Shown one piece after another: positions 26,772 to 34,712 of a stretch of DNA of 64,000 nucleotides. Position 1 is the stretch's first letter. Each line of letters begins with the position of its first letter. The translations under genes were made by a program, and so were the position numbers. This DNA comes from a candidate division KSB1 bacterium. GTDB taxonomy: Bacteria > Zhuqueibacterota > Zhuqueibacteria > Zhuqueibacterales > Zhuqueibacteraceae. The DNA lies in assembly GCA_034506255.1 (NCBI GenBank), contig JAPDPX010000008.1, positions 1 to 64,000 of the forward strand. Reading direction: 5' to 3'. The notes below the pieces were generated by a model. It was not told the origin of the DNA. It did no database searches and worked only from the letters and a program-made list of their open reading frames with translations.

Positions 26772-28087
26772 GTGACGCCGCCCCCTTGTTGCTTTTCCTC
26801 GTGCTGTTTGTGCTGCTGTTGCCCGGCTATCCGGTGGCGTTTACACTCGGCGGGGTGTCGCTGCTCTTTGGCGTGTTCACCTTCGGACTGGACTTTTTCA
26901 ATCTGCTGCCGCTGCGCATTTGGGGCGTGATGACCAACTACGTGCTGCTCGCCGTGCCGCTGTTCGTTTACATGGGTGTGATGCTGGAGAAATCCGGCCT
27001 GGCGGAAGAGCTGCTGGAAACCATGGCCCTGCTCTTTGGCCGCTTGCGCGGCGGACTGGCCGTCGCTGTCGTCATCGTCGGCGCGCTGCTCGCCGCCACC
27101 ACCGGCATTGTGGGCGCGACCGTGGTCACCATGGGGCTGTTGAGCCTGCCCACCATGCTCAAGCGCGGCTACAGCCCGGAGCTGACCACCGGCACGATTG
27201 CCGCCTCCGGCACCCTGGGCCAGATCATTCCGCCGAGCATCGTGCTGGTCTTGCTGGGCAGCGTTCTCAATGTGCCGATCGGCGATTTGTTCATCGGCGC
27301 GTTTGTGCCCGGCATGCTGCTCGTGGGGTTTTATCTGTTGTGGATCGTGCTCGTCACCCGGCTCGCGCCGCACGCCGCGCCCGCCATGCCGGCCGAGGAG
27401 CGGGCGCGCTTTCGCGGCGCGGCCATGGTGCGCAAAGTGACCGTGGCTTTCCTGCCGCCGTTTCTCCTGATGGTTGCGGTGCTGGGCTCGATCTTCTTCG
27501 GCATCGCCTCGCCCACCGAAGCCGCCGCGGTCGGCGCTTTGGGCGCCACGGTGCTGACCCTGCTGCAGAAGCGTTTGAATCTCGCCACCCTGCGACTGGT
27601 CATGCGCGAAACAACCTTTCTGACCAGCATGGTGTTCATCATTCTCGTCGGTGCCACCGCCTTCGGGCTGGTGTTTCGCGGCCTGCATGGCGATCGCTAT
27701 CTCACCGAGCTGATTTTGCACGCCAATCTCAGCCCGCACGCCTTTCTGGCGCTGGTGATGCTGGTGGTGTTCCTCGCCGGTTTCTTCATCGACTTCATCG
27801 AGATCATCTTCATCATCGTGCCGGTGGTCGCGCCGATTTTCATCAAAATGCAGGTGGATTTGCTCTGGCTCGGCATTCTGCTGGCGCTCAACCTGCAAAC
27901 CTCGTTTCTCACCCCGCCCTTCGGATTCTCGCTGTTCTATCTCAAAGGCGTTGCGCCCGCCGAAGTGACGACGGCGCACATCTATCGTGGCGTGGTGCCC
28001 TACATCCTGCTGCAACTGCTCACCCTGCTGCTGGTGATCTTCCTGCCGCAACTCGCCACCTGGCTGCCGCAATTCATGGGACAGTGA
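26768..28087 (+). CDS. dctM: TRAP transporter large permease (DctM)
   Basis: 439 aa from the ATG at 26768; start set by the overlap with the dctQ stop and a GGAGGAG upstream. About 12 hydrophobic helices; typical DctM segments GYPVAFTLGGVSLLFG, GIVGATVVTMGLLSLPTMLKRGY, IPPSIVLVLLG, ASPTEAAAVGALGA and NLQTSFLTPPFGFSLFY. Sodium- or proton-driven uptake of organic anions across the inner membrane. Partner binding protein not seen nearby. Confidence 0.95.
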   Translation: MSDAAPLLLFLVLFVLLLPGYPVAFTLGGVSLLFGVFTFGLDFFNLLPLRIWGVMTNYVLLAVPLFVYMGVMLEKSGLAEELLETMALLFGRLRGGLAVAVVIVGALLAATTGIVGATVVTMGLLSLPTMLKRGYSPELTTGTIAASGTLGQIIPPSIVLVLLGSVLNVPIGDLFIGAFVPGMLLVGFYLLWIVLVTRLAPHAAPAMPAEERARFRGAAMVRKVTVAFLPPFLLMVAVLGSIFFGIASPTEAAAVGALGATVLTLLQKRLNLATLRLVMRETTFLTSMVFIILVGATAFGLVFRGLHGDRYLTELILHANLSPHAFLALVMLVVFLAGFFIDFIEIIFIIVPVVAPIFIKMQVDLLWLGILLALNLQTSFLTPPFGFSLFYLKGVAPAEVTTAHIYRGVVPYILLQLLTLLLVIFLPQLATWLPQFMGQ

Positions 28088-28160
28088 AGCCCCGGCGGCC
28101 TGCCCTCTGCCGTCCAACAGACATTGCCGGCCGAAATGCCCACCCGCCAGGCCCATCCCC

Positions 28161-28200
28161 GAAACAAAAAACGTCCGGGCGCAGCCAGCGTCCGGACGTT
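28161..28200 (-). terminator. Terminator between convergent dctM and TonB receptor genes
   Basis: A 9-bp stem (28170-28178 with 28192-28200) followed on the minus strand by TTTTTTGTTTC. It best serves the minus-strand receptor gene, about 380 nt downstream of its stop, and may also stop dctM readthrough. Confidence 0.6.
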
Positions 28201-28400
28201 GAACCTGAAACCAACGCCTCCGCGTTCACTCTGAAATACGGAGCCGCCGCGGAGGTCATGCGGAAACGATCGCATCACGGCAGCCGGCACCGCGCCACCC
28301 TGTGCACTACAATCTCTCCTCCATGGCGATGCCCGGGTTCCACCAGAACGCACGGCGCGTGCCTGCGCGCTGCCATGCCCGCATGGACACCCCTCGGAAT

Positions 28401-28457
28401 GAAAATGTAGCGCAGACCTCTTGTCTGCAGCAGGCTGGAAGCCTGCGCCACGGCATT
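28401..28457. repeat. Dispersed palindromic GCAGAC/GGCTGGAAGCC repeat
   Basis: Reads GAAAATGTAGCGCAGAC, then TTGTCTGC, then CAGGCTGGAAGCCTGCGCC, so it can form two adjacent small hairpins. Related copies are at 50850-50880, 55838-55880 and 56224-56268. Confidence 0.65.
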
Positions 28458-28577
28458 TTCGTGGTCATCTTCCCGAGTACCGCGATTGATGCTTATTCTG
28501 ACATTATCCCAAGCACTCAAGAAGATTCTCACAGAATGGCATTGGCGGGGTGGAGGTGCCAACTTAACGTCGTACCA

Positions 28578-31500
28578 CTAGTTGAACAAATACCGCAATC
28601 CCACCTGAATTTGCCAGCGTGAATTCAAGCCGGCATCATCGATGAAGGTCTCGGACGGGCCGACAAAGTTGAAGATCGGTTCGCCCTGGTTGTCAAAACC
28701 GGCCAGGCGCAGCGGGGAGGTCGCGGCCGCGCTCGCCACCTTGCGCACGCCCCAGCTCGAATTGATCAGGTTGGGAAGGTTGAGAATGTCGAGGCTCAAC
28801 TGAATGGTTTGCCGCCGGGCGCCGGCAGTGAAGGAAAAATCCTGCAGCACGCGCAAATCGATGTTGTAATACCACGGATTCACCGCGCCAAAGCGCTCCG
28901 CAATCTCGCCGCGATGCCGGCTCAAGTATTTGTCCTGCGTGATGAAAGCATCCAGCGCATGCCATTGCTCCTGCGCCGAAATCGTGCGGCCGCTGCCGTC
29001 GGTGTAGGCCGCCAGGTTGATGTCATTTTGATCCCGCGGAATGTAGATCAAATCATTGCCGCCCTGGCCGTCGCCGTTGACATCGCCGGAGTAAATGTAG
29101 GAATAGCGGTTGCCGCCCGAGCCGGCAAAACGGTTGCCCTCCGCCACCTCCAAAAACAAGCCCGCATGCGTCGCCAGGCTGCCCGACCAGCTCTTGCGAT
29201 AGGTCGCGCTGCCCACGATGCGATGGCGCTGGCCGAACTCTGAGTAGCTCAGCTCCGGCAGATTGGGGTTGCCCTGCACCGGTTGATTTTGCCAGAGCAC
29301 ACTGGCAATTTCCGTGGATTTCAACTGGTTCTTGGCCTGGGTGAAGCTGTAGGCCAGGCTGGTGTTCAAACCGTTGCGGAAGCTCTTGCGCAACTGTGCC
29401 GTCACGTTGAGATTGTACCCGTCGCTGGTGTTGTCGATCACATAAATGCCGGCACCGCCGTCGGGATTCAGCTCGTTGGCGCCGAAGCCGCCGTAATACG
29501 GCCGGCCGTCACGCAAAAACCGCCGCGGCGCCACGAGATCGGCATTGCGCATGAACACGGCGTTGAGATCGTTGCCGTAAACCACTTCCAGCGTGCCCAG
29601 CAGGTCGCCGGGCAACTGCTTGTCGATGGCGAGATTGGTGACCCAGACTTGCGGAAACTTGAAATCCGGATCCATGGCGTTGAGGTCGAACGACTGCTGC
29701 AGAATGGCGTCGTCGCTGGTTTTGTGGGCCTGCGGCACATTGGTAATTGCCGGATAGAGGTTGGGATTGGCGCCGGGATTGGAAATCACGTTGCCGATCC
29801 ACACGAACGGCACACGGCCGGTGAAAATGCCGGTGCCGCCGCGCACTTGCAGCGAGCGGTCACCCCGCACATCCCAGTTGAAACCCACCCGCGGCGAGAA
29901 CAGCGGCGTGGCGCCCGGCAGTTTGCTCTGATCCACGATTTCGGGGTTGCCCTTCTCATCCAGCGCCCTCAGCCCGCGCGAAAAAGGATTGTCCACCGGG
30001 TCGGTGAAGTACATCGGAAAATCGACGCGCAGGCCGTAGGTCAGGTTGAACAACGGCGACACTTGAAACTCATCCTGCGCATAGAGGCCGAGCTGGCCGA
30101 CATCGATGTTCTCACCCTTGAACGGCCCCTTGCCGATCAACCCTCTGAAGTTGAACGGGCCGCCGGGCCGGTTGGGGTCGGTGAGCGCGAAGAATTCCTC
30201 CAAGGAAGAGAATGTCGTGCCGATGCCGGTGGCCGGGGGCAGGAAGAACACGCCGTGGCGGAAAATGTTGAAGGAGTTGAAAAACGAGAAATACTCGAAA
30301 TTGGCGCCCACGGTGAACACGTGCCGGCCGGAGAACAGGCTCAGGTTGTTGGTGAATTGCAAGACGTCCTGATCCAGGATGTTGTGAATCGAAAACGGCT
30401 CATGGCCCACGGTGGTGTAGGTCACGCCCGCCTCGCCGATCTCGATGGTGGGAAAATCGGGGCTGAAAGGCTGGCGAAAATCGCGGAAGCGGTTGTAGCT
30501 CGCGAAGAAGCGGTTGGCCAGCTTGTTTGAGCGACTGTTGAGCTCGAAGGCAAAGGAATGCAGCTCGTTGTTGATGGCGTAGCCGGAATTTTGAAACGGC
30601 AGGCTCGCCTCGTTGGGGCCGCGGCCGGTGTTGTTGAAGCTCAGCACGAAGGGATGCGGCGGCAGGTCGCGCACGGCATCCAGCAAATTGTAGCGGAAGG
30701 TGGCGGTGTGGTTGTCGTTGATGTTCCAATCCAGCTTGGCCAGCAGCTTGTTGTTGTCGGTTTCGTGGATGAAGCCGTCGTAGGCGCCGGGGTCATAGTT
30801 GTAGACGCTGATCATGCGCTGGCGGATTTGATCCATCACCGCGGCCTGCACGCGCGAGACGCCGAAACCGGCGGTGCCGCGGTTGGCGACGAAATTCGTG
30901 CCGGGATCATCGCGGCGCTCCAGCTCGCCATTCAGGAAAAAGAACAGTTTGTTTTTCACCAGCGGCCCGCTCACCGTGAAACCCGACTGGTTGAAGGCGA
31001 GATCGGGATTGGCGATGACTTTCCTGCCCCGCACCTTGTTGCCCAGCAGGTTTTCGTTGCGCACAAAGCTGTACACCGAGGCCTTGAATTCGTTGCTGCC
31101 ACTCTTGGTGACGGTGTTGATGCCGGCGCCGGTGAAGCCGCCCTCCCGCACATCGAACGGCGCAATCGAGACCTGCACCTGCTCGACCGCATCGTAGGGC
31201 ACCGGCTCGGCATTGGTCTGGCCGCCGGGCGCCGGGTCATCCAGCCCGAAGGGGTTGTTGAAGTAGGAGCCGTCGAGCGAGATATTGTTGTACAGCCAGT
31301 TGCGGCCGCCAAAGCTGAAATTGCCGTCGCTGCGCGGATCCAGGCGGGTGAGATCGCGCGTGCTGCGCTTCACCGAAGGCAGCACCACCACCTGCGCCGG
31401 CTTGATGAAGGTCGCCGCGCCGGTGCGATCCCTGTTCAAAACCTCGTCCTGCTCGGCAGACACCTCGATGCCCTCCATCGTCAGGGCCTCTTCCACCAGC

Positions 31501-31856
31501 TTGAACTCCAGGCTCACGGTTTGGCCCAGATTCAGGTGAATGTTCTCCCGCTTCTGCGGCTTGAAGCCGATCAGACTCACCGTCACGGTGTAGGGCCCGC
31601 CCACTTTCATGTTGGGGATGTTGAAGGCGCCGCCGCTGCGTGTGGCGGTGCCGTAGTGCGTGCCGCTGGGTTCGTGAATCGCAATGACTGCGGCCGCGCC
31701 GGGCAGCGGCTGACCCTGGCTGTCGGTGACGATCCCACTCATTGCCGCGGTGGTGACGCCCTGTCCCTGAACGCGGCTGGTGACCAACAGGAGAGCGCAG
31801 AGGCCAAACCACCACCATGCCCCTGCCCGCCCCAAGCGAATGGCGTCGCATTTCAT
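28578..31856 (-). CDS. TonB-dependent receptor with carboxypeptidase-regulatory-like N-domain
   Basis: 1092 aa; ATG after AAGGAGG. Signal peptide (WWWFGLCALLLVTSRVQG), then a CarboxypepD_reg-like beta-sandwich (about 33-115; VTDSQGQPLPGAAAVI ... GGAFNIPNMKVGGPYTVTVS), a plug (about 120-260) and a beta-barrel ending in an aromatic residue region (VGLRYLFN). Resembles the Oar/OmpA-related TonB-dependent group. Outer membrane; likely imports or binds a large ligand energised by TonB, but the ligand is unknown. It begins a block of surface proteins transcribed leftwards. Confidence 0.9.
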   Translation of the reverse strand: MKCDAIRLGRAGAWWWFGLCALLLVTSRVQGQGVTTAAMSGIVTDSQGQPLPGAAAVIAIHEPSGTHYGTATRSGGAFNIPNMKVGGPYTVTVSLIGFKPQKRENIHLNLGQTVSLEFKLVEEALTMEGIEVSAEQDEVLNRDRTGAATFIKPAQVVVLPSVKRSTRDLTRLDPRSDGNFSFGGRNWLYNNISLDGSYFNNPFGLDDPAPGGQTNAEPVPYDAVEQVQVSIAPFDVREGGFTGAGINTVTKSGSNEFKASVYSFVRNENLLGNKVRGRKVIANPDLAFNQSGFTVSGPLVKNKLFFFLNGELERRDDPGTNFVANRGTAGFGVSRVQAAVMDQIRQRMISVYNYDPGAYDGFIHETDNNKLLAKLDWNINDNHTATFRYNLLDAVRDLPPHPFVLSFNNTGRGPNEASLPFQNSGYAINNELHSFAFELNSRSNKLANRFFASYNRFRDFRQPFSPDFPTIEIGEAGVTYTTVGHEPFSIHNILDQDVLQFTNNLSLFSGRHVFTVGANFEYFSFFNSFNIFRHGVFFLPPATGIGTTFSSLEEFFALTDPNRPGGPFNFRGLIGKGPFKGENIDVGQLGLYAQDEFQVSPLFNLTYGLRVDFPMYFTDPVDNPFSRGLRALDEKGNPEIVDQSKLPGATPLFSPRVGFNWDVRGDRSLQVRGGTGIFTGRVPFVWIGNVISNPGANPNLYPAITNVPQAHKTSDDAILQQSFDLNAMDPDFKFPQVWVTNLAIDKQLPGDLLGTLEVVYGNDLNAVFMRNADLVAPRRFLRDGRPYYGGFGANELNPDGGAGIYVIDNTSDGYNLNVTAQLRKSFRNGLNTSLAYSFTQAKNQLKSTEIASVLWQNQPVQGNPNLPELSYSEFGQRHRIVGSATYRKSWSGSLATHAGLFLEVAEGNRFAGSGGNRYSYIYSGDVNGDGQGGNDLIYIPRDQNDINLAAYTDGSGRTISAQEQWHALDAFITQDKYLSRHRGEIAERFGAVNPWYYNIDLRVLQDFSFTAGARRQTIQLSLDILNLPNLINSSWGVRKVASAAATSPLRLAGFDNQGEPIFNFVGPSETFIDDAGLNSRWQIQVGLRYLFN

Positions 31857-32109
31857 GCTTCTGCCTCCTTGTTGAAGGGTGAACTGCCACAGTGAACGGC
31901 AGTATTGGGTGTGACTCGGTCGGTCCAGTCAGGGTGGAGCAGTTGCGTTCACAGGTTGCAGTACACTCGTTCGGGGTTGGAATGTGCGTTGTGCAGAGCA
32001 AAACTTCCGCCTTGCACTCCCGCTCAAAAACAACCCCGAACCGCCATACCCAGGACCGCTTGCTGCCGCCCGTGCCCAAACATGGCGCCGGGTCTGTCGC
32101 AACGAATTT

Positions 32110-33345
32110 TTAGCGGAAACTCATGCTGCCATCGCGATGAATGACAAAGATCGTCCTGCCGTCTGCGGCCGGCAGCACCCGGCCATTTTTGCCGTCATAG
32201 AAGCGCAGCTCCAGCGTCTCGCCTTTCAAATCGCCGCGCACGAAACCGTGTTTGCTCCGGCCCTTGTGCGTCATTTTGTCGTCAGGATCAAAGTGCTGCC
32301 ACCAGGTGAATTCATGCGCCGCGGGATTGGCGGCTTTCACCCGGCTGACCTTGGCGCCTGCGCCCGTGCCGACGTGTATGCGCGGGCCGCCGGCTTTGTC
32401 CTGCGGCCGGTAGAGCAACTGCAGCACGTGTTCGTGCCCGGCAATCACCGCCTGCACCGTCACGCCGCTGGCAGCGATGGCTGCCTGCACCGCGCGCACA
32501 TAGGCTTGATATTTGGGCGCACAGGTGTCTTCGGGATCGAGCAGATTCAGCACGTAATCCGCGGCATTGGAATCCCGGCTGCAGGGATTGAGATAGGCCA
32601 CGGTTTCAGTTTCATCATCCCAATGCTTGTAGCCGCCGTGCGGGCCGAGTGAATGGAAGGGATGATGCACGAACAGCAGCCGCCACTTGACGCGGGCATC
32701 ATCTTTGAATGCCGCCAGCAGGTGCCGCAGACTGTCGAGTGCCGGTTGCCAGGTGGTGGTGTCAGTGCGCAGCGGCCGCGCGGAATCGAAGAAGATCATT
32801 TGAATCTTGTTGCTGTCCGGGCCATGCAACGCGGCGCGCGGCAGGCTGTCGATGTAAGTCCACACCGGAATGCGGCGGGCGCGCTGATTGCCGCGGCTGC
32901 TGAAACCGTAGGGTGCGGTCTGCAGGCTGTACAGATTCAGCGGCAGCGTGAAATCAACCGCCAGGAAGGCATAGTAGTCGTGATTGCCGGCCACGGCATA
33001 AACCTGTTCGCGTCCCAAACCCTGCAGGACTTCCTCGAACGGCCCGAGCATGGCGGTGATTTTGTCCTGCACTCTTGCGCGCGGCACATTCAGGCCGGTG
33101 GGATAGAAATTGTCTCCCAGAAAAATCAATGCCTGAAACCGGTCTTCCCGAAACATTTTGCGCAGGACCGCCGCGTTTTGCTCCAGCACGTCGCCGCGCT
33201 CCCCGGTGTCACCAATGGCGACAAAAGAAAAATCAGCCTGCGTGGGTTGGAAATCGACCAGGGAAGGGCCGCACGACCAAGCCCAGCAGGCAAAAAGGAC
33301 GGGCAGCAGGGGGGGCGAAAACTTCACATGATGACATGAGTGCAT
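32110..33345 (-). CDS. Exported metallophosphoesterase (purple acid phosphatase-like)
   Basis: 411 aa. The N-terminus has a hydrophobic stretch ending in Cys (LLPVLFACWAWSC), likely a lipoprotein or Sec signal. Calcineurin-type metal motifs: GDTGERG, GDNFYPTG, GNHDYY, FVHHPFHSLG and GHEH, in the expected order. Acts on phosphomonoesters outside the cytoplasm. The ATG at 33345 has no clear ribosome-binding site and an internal GTG at 33327 is possible. Sits between the two TonB receptor genes. Confidence 0.88.
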   Translation of the reverse strand: MHSCHHVKFSPPLLPVLFACWAWSCGPSLVDFQPTQADFSFVAIGDTGERGDVLEQNAAVLRKMFREDRFQALIFLGDNFYPTGLNVPRARVQDKITAMLGPFEEVLQGLGREQVYAVAGNHDYYAFLAVDFTLPLNLYSLQTAPYGFSSRGNQRARRIPVWTYIDSLPRAALHGPDSNKIQMIFFDSARPLRTDTTTWQPALDSLRHLLAAFKDDARVKWRLLFVHHPFHSLGPHGGYKHWDDETETVAYLNPCSRDSNAADYVLNLLDPEDTCAPKYQAYVRAVQAAIAASGVTVQAVIAGHEHVLQLLYRPQDKAGGPRIHVGTGAGAKVSRVKAANPAAHEFTWWQHFDPDDKMTHKGRSKHGFVRGDLKGETLELRFYDGKNGRVLPAADGRTIFVIHRDGSMSFR

Positions 33346-33501
33346 GTACAGGACTTTCGATGGGATTGAGTTTCTCTCCGCTGCCAGGCGGCCGGCCGCT
33401 CGCGATCGTTGCCCGGGCTTTCACTCGAACGGGAGCGATGCTGTCCGGCAGCCGCCTGGCGTTTCTGCTCGCCCGGGCAGCCGCACCTGTTGCCGAAACC
33501 G

Positions 33502-34488
33502 TCAAAACCTGAGCGCAGCGCTGACACGGCTGGCACTCCCCAGATTGCCAAAATCAGCGTAGGAGAAATCGAGATTGAGATGAAAGCGGTTGAGCGACCG
33601 GGCCACGCCCGCGCCAAAGGTGAAGGACTCCTCGTCGACATTGGCGCGATAACCGCCGCGCAGCGCCAGCGCCCGCCGCCACCAATACTCCACACCAAGA
33701 TTGAGATTTTCGGCGTTGTCATTGGGGTGATTCAGTTGCAGTGCCGTGGTGACTTTGTGCCCGGGCCGGTCGATCACCTCGGTGGCAAAGCCGATGCGAA
33801 ACACGGTGGGCGGCGCGAAATCCTGAAAACTGCTGGTGAGGGAGCCGTCCCGCAAGTACAGCGTGCCGGCGGGCTGTATATTCGTTCCGAAATTGGAAAC
33901 CGCCACGGCAAAGCGCGCGCTGCCAAAGCCGGTCCAGTAGTAGGTGCCGAAATCCACGAACACGTTGCGGGCGTGCAGCTCGGCGAGTGTCTCGTCAACG
34001 TATTTGAGCGTGATTCCCACACTGAAGCGATCGGTCATGCGGCGCGCGAAGGTCAGGCCCAGCGCGAGATCACCGAACGACACGAAATTGCCGGTGCCGA
34101 ACGGTTGATACACCGTGGTCTCTTCGAAATCATCGGTGTGCAGCGCGGTCACGCTCACCCCCAGCACGTTTTGCCCGCCCAGGCGATGCAGGTAGCCCAG
34201 AAATTCATGGCGCACCTCCACCGGCCAGTTCACGTGCGAAAAAATCAACTCATTCTGTTGCACCTGGGCGGCGCCGGCGGGATTCCAGTACAGCGCCGCG
34301 GCATCGTTGGCGAGCGCCACGAACGCCTCGCCCATGCCACCGGCGCGCGCGCCCACGCCGATCTTGAGAAACTGTGCCATGGCGGTGCCGGCGCGCTGGC
34401 TGCCGAGCACCGGGATGAATTGTGCCTGAACCGAACCGGCCAGCGCAACGAGCGTGAGGAGTGTGAGGCCTCGCATTGTCATGGTCAT
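33502..34488 (-). CDS. PorV/PorQ-like outer-membrane protein (UPF0164)
   Basis: About 328 aa from the ATG at 34488 (in-frame ATGs at 34482 and 34476 are equally possible), with signal peptide LTLLTLVALAGSVQAQ. The mature start GSQRAGTAMAQFLKIGVGARAGGMGEAFVALANDAAALYWNPAGAA is the hallmark of the PorV/UPF0164 family: FadL-like outer-membrane barrels, PorV being the T9SS shuttle that carries cargo to the attachment complex. The barrel ends in Phe (AALRF). Fits with the sorting-domain proteins in this window. PorV and non-T9SS relatives cannot be told apart here. Confidence 0.85.
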   Translation of the reverse strand: MTMTMRGLTLLTLVALAGSVQAQFIPVLGSQRAGTAMAQFLKIGVGARAGGMGEAFVALANDAAALYWNPAGAAQVQQNELIFSHVNWPVEVRHEFLGYLHRLGGQNVLGVSVTALHTDDFEETTVYQPFGTGNFVSFGDLALGLTFARRMTDRFSVGITLKYVDETLAELHARNVFVDFGTYYWTGFGSARFAVAVSNFGTNIQPAGTLYLRDGSLTSSFQDFAPPTVFRIGFATEVIDRPGHKVTTALQLNHPNDNAENLNLGVEYWWRRALALRGGYRANVDEESFTFGAGVARSLNRFHLNLDFSYADFGNLGSASRVSAALRF

Positions 34489-34712
34489 CTTTCTGTGCTG
34501 GCACGTGCCGCACGGTCCGGGGCCGCCGTGCAGGCATTGTGGAAACAGTTTGGGTGACCGCAGGAATCGCGCGGTGGTCGATCTTGCATTCCCCTCCGCG
34601 AATGCCGCCCCGCCGGGGAGGCGGCGCGTTCCGGGTTTGCCCGCCCGCCCCGCGCCACGCCTCGCAAGAGCGGTGTGCTCAGGCTCAGGCTGGCAATCTC
34701 TGATCATGGCAT

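Larger units (their letters stand above)
28088..28577. other. Convergent intergenic region with terminator and a dispersed repeat
   Basis: Holds the hairpin at 28170-28200 and a GCAGAC-type palindromic repeat at 28401-28457. No gene seen. Confidence 0.5.
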
